A stretch of 5,314 nucleotides of DNA from Burkholderiaceae bacterium. GTDB taxonomy: Bacteria > Pseudomonadota > Gammaproteobacteria > Burkholderiales > Burkholderiaceae. The notes beneath the pieces are model-generated. The model worked only from the letters and a program-made list of their open reading frames with translations. It was not told the origin of the DNA and did not search any database. The stretch covers positions 1 to 5,314 of the forward strand of contig CANBYN010000142.1 in assembly GCA_947373615.1 (NCBI GenBank). The letters run 5' to 3'. Both the position numbers and the translations under genes were made by a program. Of this stretch, positions 1 through 5,100 are shown piece by piece; positions within the stretch are counted from its first letter, which is position 1, and the number at the start of each line of letters is the position of its first letter.

Positions 1-315
1 TACGCATGTTCAAAAGGTCATCTTGAGGTTGCTCAGTTTTTAGTAGCCAATGGGGCAATCGTAGATTCACTTAGTCCGAATGGCACAACGCCGTTGATGA
101 TGGCCGTTCAGTCCGGCAACGAGCAACTCATTAAGTTCTTGCTTGATAAAGGCGCTGATCTTCAATTGCGCAATGCGCAGGGATTATCTGCAATTGATTT
201 TGCCAATATTTACGAAAAGCCATGGATTACTGAGGGCCTTAGTTCACGCTGGATGAAGCTTTATAAAGAGCGTTATCCAGGTCCTTTAAAGCCCAACCAA
301 TCCAAAGCTTCCTAA
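1..315 (+). CDS. Ankyrin-repeat protein, 3' part only
   Basis: The reading frame is open from base 1 to the TAA at 313-315 and gives 104 residues, so the gene begins outside the window. About two ankyrin repeats are visible. The first is the tail of a repeat (residues 1-22) with GHLEVAQFLVANGA. The second is a full one (about 27-57) with the TPLMMAVQSGN helix start and the LIKFLLDKGAD ending typical of the family. A degenerate third repeat (about 58-70, NAQGLSAIDFA) caps the array. The last 30 or so residues are basic and look like a non-repeat tail. Ankyrin repeats form stacked helix pairs that bind other proteins, so a scaffold or inhibitor role is likely, but the partner cannot be read from this fragment. 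No signal peptide can be judged because the N-terminus is missing. An internal TTG at 94 could be taken for a start, but the repeat pattern continues upstream of it, so it is not the true start. Confidence 0.9.
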   Translation, partial: YACSKGHLEVAQFLVANGAIVDSLSPNGTTPLMMAVQSGNEQLIKFLLDKGADLQLRNAQGLSAIDFANIYEKPWITEGLSSRWMKLYKERYPGPLKPNQSKAS

Positions 316-326
316 TACACTTTGCG

Positions 327-332
327 TATAAT
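327..332 (+). promoter_or_regulatory. Consensus -10 box before the channel gene
   Basis: TATAAT matches the sigma-70 -10 consensus exactly and lies 53 bases before the channel start codon, in the 70-base gap after the ankyrin gene. No good -35 hexamer is found 16-18 bases upstream. A TG lies two bases before the box rather than the one base of a strict extended -10. The box is part of a small inverted repeat, ATAAT-C-ATTAT (328-338), which may be chance in AT-rich DNA. If used, it would let the channel gene be transcribed separately from the ankyrin gene. Confidence 0.45.
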
Positions 333-385
333 CATTATTATGTCAAACAAGATATTTAAGCCATCTAATCGGATAGACTGAAGCC

Positions 386-910
386 ATGCTACTAGATATA
401 TTGCGTAATGCTGACCTACCCAGCCTCTCGACTTTTATCTCTCAAATCAATACGGATATGGGAAATGAGCAAATCTGGCTTGTAGTGATTATGGCTTGTT
501 TGATGTTGACCATGCATGGTGTTGCGGTGCTGATGATTGCTGGAACATTCCATTGGATTGATCAGCGCCTAGAAAATAGACGCGTCTATGGAGCCAATTT
601 CCTTTCATATTTCATCGCAATATTGCTGATTATTTGCAGTCATTTTGCGGAAATCATGGCATGGGCCTATATCTGCGTTGCATTAAAGATATTTGCCACC
701 AATCCACAAACCTTCTACTTTGCCGGGGAAATGTATACAACGGTAGGCTATGGAGACTACACATTGTCCGAGCAATGGAGGGTTCTACCGATCATCATTT
801 CATTCTCGGGGATATTTGCCGTATCCATGTCCGGAGCAGCGATGTATTCCATGATGGGTGCACTTTTGGGGCATTCCAATAAAAACCCTAAATCTAGTTC
901 AGGGTTTTAA
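386..910 (+). CDS. Small potassium-channel-like membrane protein
   Basis: The 174-residue product has a textbook potassium selectivity filter, TTVGYGDY (residues 118-125), preceded by a pore helix (about 107-117). Hydrophobic segments lie at about 29-53, 72-103 and 133-161, so the core is the two-helix-plus-pore unit (Ion_trans_2 type) with one extra N-terminal membrane helix. The second segment carries a buried HFAEI group (86-90), and WRVLP follows the filter; both resemble a set of short proteobacterial ion-channel proteins. No RCK, cyclic-nucleotide or other cytoplasmic gating domain is present, and the C-terminal tail is only about 13 residues. As in other such channels, a tetramer in the inner membrane is expected. 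The ATG at 386 has no clear Shine-Dalgarno sequence, but no better in-frame start exists. Its 3' end overlaps the convergent DUF3108 gene by 12 bases. The filter makes ion conduction very likely; gating and physiological role are unknown. Confidence 0.88.
   Translation: MLLDILRNADLPSLSTFISQINTDMGNEQIWLVVIMACLMLTMHGVAVLMIAGTFHWIDQRLENRRVYGANFLSYFIAILLIICSHFAEIMAWAYICVALKIFATNPQTFYFAGEMYTTVGYGDYTLSEQWRVLPIIISFSGIFAVSMSGAAMYSMMGALLGHSNKNPKSSSGF
882..908. terminator. Bidirectional hairpin terminator in overlapping gene ends
   Basis: AAAACCCT (882-889) pairs with AGGGTTTT (901-908) to make an 8-bp stem. After one A/C mismatch, two more pairs (AA 891-892 with TT 898-899) close a 5-base loop. On the plus strand the stem ends in four Ts after the GGG; on the minus strand AGGG is followed by five Ts. 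The element therefore resembles a weak-to-moderate intrinsic terminator in both directions. It lies across the stop codons of the channel gene (TAA 908-910) and the convergent DUF3108 gene (TGA 901-899), so the bases serve as coding sequence for both genes as well. Confidence 0.7.
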
Positions 911-1882
911 ATCGACTCCCATGAGCTTGCAGGGACTAGTGCAAGGCGCTTTTTGCTTAAATACCAGCTCTAAGATTCTCCCATTGGCTTCTAGAGAGCG
1001 AATCCTACCTGGTAGCCAATCCAGATCTTTAGACAGCCAAATATCAACCTGACGCTTGTAAGGGTCGTTTTCTCGCTGCATTAACGCGTAATGGCGATTT
1101 ACAGTCTTTCCAAGACTAGGAACGTCTGTGGAAATAACTTCCCCATAGCTCTTAAATTGCCACATTTCTAGTGTGTTGTAGTCCACCACGGGGATTGCTC
1201 GGTATGTACCATCCTCATCAATTTTGCTATCGCCGTTTAAGAGCGAGGCAAATTGGAACATCAGACTAAAGCGATCTTGAGTCCCAGGAAGGATAGCGGG
1301 AGTAAATTCGGGTTTTTCCGAAAAAAACATCTGTCCTCCTCCATTTTCGTTGCGATCGAATCTTGAATATCGTGGAGTATTCGTGCCGCGTTGCGCCCAG
1401 TAGATCGACGGAGCAAGTCCATATGCATCTACCGTTCCTATGGATTTGTATACAAATGGTCCCACAAAGGCATAGGGAATATTGATATATAGGCTGTAAT
1501 TATTGCCATCGACAATCCAATCAATTTCACCGGTCTGATATTTCTGACCATCTACAAATGAGTCGTAATAAATAATGCCCGATTCAGGAAGTTTGAAAGC
1601 AACGCCATTTTGATTGAATGCTCCCCCCTGCTCTCCTGAATATTGACTTTTAGAATCTTCAATTTGCGCTGTAGTGTCAGCCTGTCTAGGGATCTTTTTA
1701 GTTAGCGCCTTTGCCATTTGAATTTTCTTGGGAGGCTCAACTTTTAGATCGGTTCGAATGATCAGGTCATCAGCAATTGGAGGGGGTGTTCCAAAGGATA
1801 AAAAAGGGATCCCAAAAAATAATACGAGATGGCCAAGCAATGAAAGTAACAGCGCAGCTGCAAGAATTCTGAAGGACCTCAT
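899..1882 (-). CDS. Membrane-anchored DUF3108 periplasmic protein
   Basis: I place the start at the ATG at 1882, giving 327 residues; a TTG at 1903 would add seven. Neither has a good ribosome site, but the ATG gives a normal N-terminus with a basic MRSFR followed by a single hydrophobic segment (about 6-30), which reads as a signal anchor. A Pro/Lys/Gln-rich linker of roughly 70 residues follows, and from about 104 to 308 the sequence fits the DUF3108 family: GEIDWIVDGNNYSLYI, then SRFDRNENGGGQMFF, a LPGTQDRFSLMFQFASLL stretch, and the closing VDIWLSKDLDWLPGRIR with a final LELVFKQ strand. The fold is expected to be a periplasmic beta-rich domain; the family has no firm biochemical role. A short tail carries a CTSPC pair (Cys314 and Cys318). 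The gene is last in the minus-strand series, 34 bases after the HNH gene, and its final codons overlap the channel gene. Confidence 0.85.
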   Translation of the reverse strand: MRSFRILAAALLLSLLGHLVLFFGIPFLSFGTPPPIADDLIIRTDLKVEPPKKIQMAKALTKKIPRQADTTAQIEDSKSQYSGEQGGAFNQNGVAFKLPESGIIYYDSFVDGQKYQTGEIDWIVDGNNYSLYINIPYAFVGPFVYKSIGTVDAYGLAPSIYWAQRGTNTPRYSRFDRNENGGGQMFFSEKPEFTPAILPGTQDRFSLMFQFASLLNGDSKIDEDGTYRAIPVVDYNTLEMWQFKSYGEVISTDVPSLGKTVNRHYALMQRENDPYKRQVDIWLSKDLDWLPGRIRSLEANGRILELVFKQKAPCTSPCKLMGVDLKP

Positions 1883-1916
1883 AGCGGGACAGCGTAAATA
1901 CAAGACTGCAGTAATT

Positions 1917-2492
1917 TCAAACGCAGATTGTGCCTTCTAATAATCGACTATTTTTAGGTAAATTAGCCGCTAAAAAATCCATTTGGTCCGCCAAAATATT
2001 ACGTCCTTTTAGGATCATATCCTCGTAAAGGCTCGGTAAATATGGTGTGAAGAGCAAACTCATTCCAGCCTTCTCTGGTGTGCGATTTCCTTTGCGTTGG
2101 TTGCAGGGCCTGCATGAGATTACTAAATTCATCCAACTATATTTGCCGCCTTGACTATTGGGAATAATGTGCTCTGCTTCTGCGTGGTTCTCATGAATCT
2201 TATCCCCGCAATAAGCACATAGACCTCGGTCTCGTTTAAAAAGCTTATGCTTTGTGATGACTGGTACAACATCAAAAAGATTGATCTTTGCCGTTCCCTT
2301 GATGGCGATAATGGAATGTAGTTCGATGACTGACTGTAGTCCGCTAGCTCTAGAAATCCCGCCGCGCATTTTCATAATCGGGTCGCCTAATGTCCACAGC
2401 ACACTGCTATCAGCATAGTGCTTAGTCGCTTCTTCAGCATTAACCCAACCCTGTGGAATTCCACCAGCGTCTAATTTCAAGATGCTCAGCAT
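1917..2492 (-). CDS. Standalone HNH endonuclease family protein
   Basis: The ATG at 2492 is chosen because AAAGGAGG lies four bases before it; a TTG 27 bases upstream is in frame but lies before that site. The 191-residue protein has a zinc-bound HNH (beta-beta-alpha-metal) nuclease module at about residues 80-140: CAYCG with Cys92 and Cys95, the metal-site motif AEHIIP with His108, the central Asn122 in MNLVISC, Cys127 and Cys130, then Asn131 in CNQRKGNRTPEKAGM. All four zinc cysteines and the H-N-N residues are present, so the module looks intact. The first 75 residues (including TLGDPIMKMRGGISR) and the C-terminal 50 are not recognisable domains, but they resemble a conserved family of single-gene HNH proteins found in many beta- and gammaproteobacteria. 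No methylase, restriction subunit, intron or immunity gene is nearby, so neither a restriction system nor a homing element is supported. The cellular substrate is unknown. It follows the esterase gene by 82 bases. Confidence 0.85.
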   Translation of the reverse strand: MLSILKLDAGGIPQGWVNAEEATKHYADSSVLWTLGDPIMKMRGGISRASGLQSVIELHSIIAIKGTAKINLFDVVPVITKHKLFKRDRGLCAYCGDKIHENHAEAEHIIPNSQGGKYSWMNLVISCRPCNQRKGNRTPEKAGMSLLFTPYLPSLYEDMILKGRNILADQMDFLAANLPKNSRLLEGTICV

Positions 2493-2496
2493 GCGC

Positions 2497-2504
2497 CCTC
2501 CTTT
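2497..2504 (-). promoter_or_regulatory. Strong ribosome binding site fixing the HNH start
   Basis: Read on the minus strand this is AAAGGAGG, a near-perfect match to the anti-Shine-Dalgarno sequence, followed by GCGC and then ATG. The four-base spacing is short but workable. It is the strongest ribosome site in the window and shows that the HNH protein starts at 2492 and not at the TTG at 2519. Confidence 0.8.
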
Positions 2505-2574
2505 CCAGATCTTGCCCAATAGGACATCGATTGTTTAAATCATCTTACAGAAGAAGCTTGGGTCAATCAATCAT

Positions 2575-3165
2575 CTAGGGGGAGATAAAGTCGATTACTT
2601 CCAAAAGGTGGTCTGAATAGTTGGCGATACCATGGTCACTGCCTTCAAGAACTAGTTGTTTTGCTCCAGCATAAAATTCCACCATCTCCCTCCAGTCTAA
2701 GAGTTCATCGCCTTTGGCAGCTATTAAAAAATAGCGTTCTGGCTCGGTTATTTTGTCCACCTGAAGCGCATTAAGTTCATCAATGTATTCGGGACGGAAA
2801 TCAAAAGGCTCACCGGAATCATAAGCAGTCAACATGCCAACATGTGGGGCAAGCTCCCTAGCCGCCCGGACAGCCGGATTGAGCACTACCGCTTTGCAGT
2901 GATACTTTTCCGCAAGATAGTTGGTATAAAAACCACCCAAAGAGGATCCGATGACTCTGAGCTGATCGGCATTGGTTATATCAATATGGTTGATCACCAT
3001 GTCCATGCTTGCCTTTGGTGAGGGGAAAAGCTGAGGGCAATACCATTCATAGGAATAATCACCCTTGGACAAAGCTTTTACAGCCTCACCAGTCATGACG
3101 GCCTTGCTTGATCTCGGCGAAGAGCGAAAGCCATGCAAATAGACTACTAAAGTCGAAGTCTTCAC
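2575..3165 (-). CDS. YqiA/YcfP-family alpha/beta-hydrolase (esterase)
   Basis: The 196-residue product matches the small single-domain alpha/beta-hydrolases of the YqiA/YcfP family (UPF0227 type), cytoplasmic enzymes with carboxylesterase activity in characterised members. The landmarks are in order: a first beta strand with YLHGFRSSPRSSKA (9-22; His11-Gly12 near the oxyanion hole), the nucleophile elbow GSSLGG with Ser75, the acid Asp153 in AAKGDELLDW, and the catalytic His178 in EGSDHGI. The length is normal for the family. The start is a GTG at 3165, with AAAGAGAA seven bases before it; no better ATG is available, and a later start would cut into the HGF motif. It begins 13 bases after the glxR stop and its ribosome site overlaps that stop, so co-translation with glxR is likely. 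The natural ester substrate is not known, and nothing here links it to glyoxylate metabolism except position. Confidence 0.92.
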   Translation of the reverse strand: MKTSTLVVYLHGFRSSPRSSKAVMTGEAVKALSKGDYSYEWYCPQLFPSPKASMDMVINHIDITNADQLRVIGSSLGGFYTNYLAEKYHCKAVVLNPAVRAARELAPHVGMLTAYDSGEPFDFRPEYIDELNALQVDKITEPERYFLIAAKGDELLDWREMVEFYAGAKQLVLEGSDHGIANYSDHLLEVIDFISP

Positions 3166-3172
3166 TTAAATG

Positions 3173-3180
3173 TTCTCTTT
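3173..3180 (-). promoter_or_regulatory. Ribosome site of the GTG-started esterase, overlapping glxR stop
   Basis: The minus-strand sequence AAAGAGAA is a moderate Shine-Dalgarno match placed seven bases before the GTG at 3165. Its first two As are also the last two bases of the glxR stop codon (TAA, 3181-3179). This supports the GTG start and suggests that ribosomes ending glxR assist initiation on the esterase gene. Confidence 0.6.
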
Positions 3181-4078
3181 AGACTTTCTGCCCAATTTCA
3201 AAATTAGCTAGCTTCTCTAATGCCTTGACCATTGCAGAGTGATCCCATGCTTGACCACCATGAGCTGAACAAGAGTTGAATAATTCCTGAGCAGTAGCAG
3301 TATTGGGCAATGACACGCCAAGAGCGCGAGCGCTATTCAAAGCGAGGTTCAAATCTTTTTGGTGCAACTCGATTCGAAAGCCAGGATCAAAAGTACGCTT
3401 TACCATTCTCTCGCCATGCACTTCAAGAATCTTGGAGCCCGCAAAACCGCCCATCAATGCCTGACGAACTTTGGCAGGGTCGGCTCCCGCTTTGGCAGCA
3501 AAAAGAAGCGCCTCCGCAACGGCTTCAATATTTAAGGCAACGATAATTTGGTTGGCTACCTTTGCGGTTTGCCCATCCCCATTGCCACCAACAAGATTAA
3601 TATTCTTACCCATCAATTCAAAGATTGGTTTGACTTTTTCAAAGACAGTCTCATCACCACCAACCATGATTGAGAGGGTTGCATTTTTAGCTCCTACTTG
3701 GCCACCTGAAACTGGAGCATCTAAATAGTCGCAGCCTAAACCATTGATCTGCTTGGCAAACTCTTTGGTTGCAATTGGGGAGATTGAACTCATATCTACA
3801 ACGACTTTCCCTTTTGATAGCCCTGACGCAATGCCTTTATCGCCAAACAGGACTTTCTCAACATCAGGCGTATCGGGAACCATCATGAAGATGGTATCGG
3901 CCTGCTGTGCAACCTCTTGCGGTGACGCGCACTGCACGGCGGTAGAGGATGCTAGTTCATCAGGCACTTTGCTACGGGTATTGATAAAAACTTCATGGCC
4001 AGCGGCGATCAAATGTCCGGCCATGGGTGCACCCATGATTCCAAGCCCCACAAACCCTAGTTTTAATTTATTGCTCAT
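3179..4078 (-). CDS. glxR: 2-hydroxy-3-oxopropionate (tartronate semialdehyde) reductase
   Basis: This 299-residue protein is a full-length member of the 3-hydroxyisobutyrate dehydrogenase family and resembles E. coli GlxR closely along its whole length. Members reduce tartronate semialdehyde to D-glycerate with NAD(P)H, in the cytoplasm, as the second step of glyoxylate assimilation after glyoxylate carboligase. The N-terminal Rossmann domain starts with GFVGLGIMGAPMAGHL (8-23). Substrate-side DAPVSGG is at 120-126, and the catalytic lysine is Lys173 in GDGQTAKVANQIIVALN. The all-helical C-terminal domain has GGFAGSKILEVHGERM and HQKDLNLAL, with Lys241. The long stretches shared with GlxR (SIMVGGDE, GKNINLVGGNGDGQT, LPNTATAQELFN) favour this activity over 3-hydroxyisobutyrate dehydrogenase, but GarR and GlxR cannot be told apart by eye. 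The ATG has GGAGA four bases upstream (4083-4087). No glyoxylate carboligase, hydroxypyruvate isomerase or glycerate kinase gene is in the window. It is first in the minus-strand series and divergent from the exported-protein gene. Confidence 0.93.
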   Translation of the reverse strand: MSNKLKLGFVGLGIMGAPMAGHLIAAGHEVFINTRSKVPDELASSTAVQCASPQEVAQQADTIFMMVPDTPDVEKVLFGDKGIASGLSKGKVVVDMSSISPIATKEFAKQINGLGCDYLDAPVSGGQVGAKNATLSIMVGGDETVFEKVKPIFELMGKNINLVGGNGDGQTAKVANQIIVALNIEAVAEALLFAAKAGADPAKVRQALMGGFAGSKILEVHGERMVKRTFDPGFRIELHQKDLNLALNSARALGVSLPNTATAQELFNSCSAHGGQAWDHSAMVKALEKLANFEIGQKV

Positions 4079-4240
4079 TTTGTCTCCAAGTTTTATGAAT
4101 TATCGCGATGCATTTAGCCTAAGATCTTAACAAAGAAGTCTATTTTGCCCGTGACTCACTTTATACAGCCCACAATAGGGTAATTGCTCAATAAAGTAGG
4201 CTAATATTCTATTTAGAAGCATTTATTTATAAGGAAAATA
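4079..4240. promoter_or_regulatory. Divergent intergenic region with weak promoter candidates
   Basis: These 162 bases separate glxR (leftward) from the exported-protein gene (rightward), so both promoters should lie here. For glxR, GATAAT on the minus strand (4104-4099) is a good -10 candidate, although no matching -35 is seen; TATAAA on the minus strand near 4160 is another. For the rightward gene, TAATAT (4202-4207) or TATTCT (4205-4210) could be -10 boxes, with TTGCTC (4184-4189) as a poor -35 at 15-base spacing from the latter. Two perfect short palindromes, ATCGCGAT (4102-4109) and TAAGATCTTA (4120-4129), lie on the glxR side and could be operator sites, but nothing identifies a regulator. 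Confidence 0.35.
4231..4235 (+). promoter_or_regulatory. Ribosome binding site of the exported-protein gene
   Basis: AAGGA lies five bases before the ATG at 4241. It is a good Shine-Dalgarno match in an otherwise AT-rich leader and confirms the start that yields an intact signal peptide. Confidence 0.7.
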
Positions 4241-4849
4241 ATGAATATCAAATTAGCAAAAATCACATTGGTTATTGCGTCCGTTTTGGCGGGCTCAATA
4301 GCAGCTCTTGCGCAATCGGCACCTGCAAATTCTGGCGCCAATCAGGCGATGGTTGTTGATGCTGCAGCAGTAGACAATAGCTACCTTCTCTATGAGGGTA
4401 ATGTTGTCAAAGTGGATAAAAAAACTCGGACTATTACTTTTAAAAACAAAGAAGGTGAATCTAAATTTGTCGCGGGATCAGACATTACCAATTTTGATCA
4501 AATCAAAAAAGGGGATCACCTCAGCGTAACCTATCAATTGACTGTTGCGATTGAGCTGATTAAAACTAAAAGTGATGGTATTCGCAGTAAAGTAGAAACC
4601 AATACCGTTACGACATCAAAAGCTACCGATAAACCTGCTGAAACCATTGCGAATAAAACTACCATCATCGCTGACATCGTCGAAGTTAATCGTGAAAAGA
4701 AATTGGTGTCTGTAAAAGGCCCTAGCGGCAAGATTACGACAGTGATTGTGAAAAACCCAGCGCTACTAGCTGATGCTAACGTTGGCGAGCAAGTTAAGGT
4801 GATTTACTACGATGCTATGGCCGCATCCATTAAGTCGCCTAAAAAATAA
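4241..4849 (+). CDS. Exported protein with two tandem small beta-rich domains
   Basis: The 202-residue product begins with a clear Sec signal peptide: MNIKLAK, a hydrophobic core to about residue 20, and an ALA cleavage site at 22-24 followed by QS, so the mature protein is periplasmic or secreted. The mature part holds two related units of about 58 residues. Unit 1 (about 50-108) reads YEGNVVKVDKKTRTITFKN, then NFDQIKKGDHLSVTYQLTVAIELIK. Unit 2 (about 141-198) reads IIADIVEVNREKKLVSVKG, then LADANVGEQVKVIYYDAMAASIK. In both, a V-V/N pair and a basic turn lead to a valine/threonine strand, then a G-[DE]-x-[LV]-x-V-x-Y core. The pattern suggests a five-strand barrel-like fold; related short hypothetical exported proteins occur widely in proteobacteria. 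A Thr/Lys-rich linker (about 109-140) joins the units. No catalytic motif, cysteine or lipobox is visible, so binding or a structural role is likelier than catalysis. I do not recognise a named gene. Codon use matches the neighbours. Confidence 0.85.
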   Translation: MNIKLAKITLVIASVLAGSIAALAQSAPANSGANQAMVVDAAAVDNSYLLYEGNVVKVDKKTRTITFKNKEGESKFVAGSDITNFDQIKKGDHLSVTYQLTVAIELIKTKSDGIRSKVETNTVTTSKATDKPAETIANKTTIIADIVEVNREKKLVSVKGPSGKITTVIVKNPALLADANVGEQVKVIYYDAMAASIKSPKK

Positions 4850-4897
4850 GCGCATCTAACGCAAATGTTAAAAGCACCTCGTATACATCGCGTTTAA

Positions 4898-4949
4898 AAA
4901 CCCTCCTCCTGGTCTACGCTAATTACGCTAGGTCGGGAGCGACGGGTTT
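4898..4949 (+). ncRNA. Candidate structured 3' RNA element (two-part hairpin)
   Basis: On the plus strand AAACCC (4898-4903) pairs with GGGTTT (4944-4949). Inside it, CTCCTGGTCTA (4906-4916) pairs without a break with TAGGTCGGGAG (4929-4939): eight Watson-Crick and three G-U pairs. The two helices are separated by an asymmetric internal loop (TC on one side, CGAC on the other). The 12-base terminal loop contains the self-complementary TAATTA (4920-4925). The G-U pairs become A/C mismatches in the other strand, so the fold favours plus-strand RNA, which would be the 3' untranslated region of the exported-protein gene, 48 bases past its stop. It lacks a good U-run, so it may be an imperfect terminator, a 3'-end stabiliser or a processed small RNA. 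It matches no RNA family I know. Confidence 0.5.
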
Positions 4950-4977
4950 CAATTAGTCTGAGTTAGTTCTGATCATT

Positions 4978-5008
4978 AAAAAATGAGGGGATTTTCTCCA
5001 TACCCTCA
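4978..5008 (-). terminator. Intrinsic terminator of the right-edge secreted-protein gene
   Basis: Read on the minus strand, TGAGGG (5008-5003) pairs with CCCTCA (4989-4984), and the stem is followed directly by six Ts (4983-4978). An alternative fold pairs TGAGG with CCTCA and adds an inner GGA/TCC helix around a GAAAA loop. Either way it has the stem plus U-run of a rho-independent terminator, and it lies about 93 bases past the stop codon of the leftward gene that ends at 5101. Confidence 0.75.
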
Positions 5009-5100
5009 AATTAATCGTAACAACCAACATTAATACTCTTCGATTGAATAAAACTCAATTCATATCGTCTCGTTCTTTAGGCAAGACAAAAATTAGGCCG

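Larger units (their letters stand above)
4850..5100. other. Non-coding stretch between convergent genes
   Basis: No credible coding sequence lies in these 251 bases. The stretch holds a plus-strand RNA hairpin (4898-4949) and a minus-strand terminator (4978-5008). Between the two is a loose tandem repeat: TTAGTCTGA at 4953-4961 and TAGTTCTGA at 4964-4972. The remaining part from 5009 to 5100 is AT-rich and I see nothing definite in it. Confidence 0.6.

Noticed and set aside
328..338. ATAAT-C-ATTAT inverted repeat as an operator
   Set aside because: Short and made only of A/T apart from its centre in AT-rich DNA; it overlaps the -10 box and is likely a by-product of it.
1901..1940. TTG at 1903 as the start of the DUF3108 protein
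   Set aside because: It would precede a normal Met-Arg signal-anchor start by seven residues and has no ribosome site. It remains possible, so the ambiguity is stated, but the ATG at 1882 is preferred.
1917..2492. HNH gene as part of a restriction, homing-intron or toxin system
   Set aside because: No methylase, specificity subunit, intron boundary, immunity gene or repeat flanks it, and base composition matches the neighbours.
2490..2519. TTG at 2519 as the start of the HNH protein
   Set aside because: The strong AAAGGAGG site lies inside that longer frame, just before the ATG at 2492, which fixes the start downstream.
3471..4130. Several plus-strand open frames opposite glxR (78, 85 and 128 codons)
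   Set aside because: They lie antisense to a complete, well-recognised enzyme, have no family features, and reflect the codon pattern of the coding strand.
4858..4894. AACGC (4858-4862) and GCGTT (4890-4894) as a terminator stem
   Set aside because: Only five base pairs with a 27-base loop and no U-run; too weak to call.
4915..4930. TACGCTA direct repeat (TACGCTA-AT-TACGCTA) as a recombination or binding site
   Set aside because: Both copies fall in the loop and stem flanks of the 4898-4949 hairpin, which explains the sequence better; no integrase or mobile gene is near.
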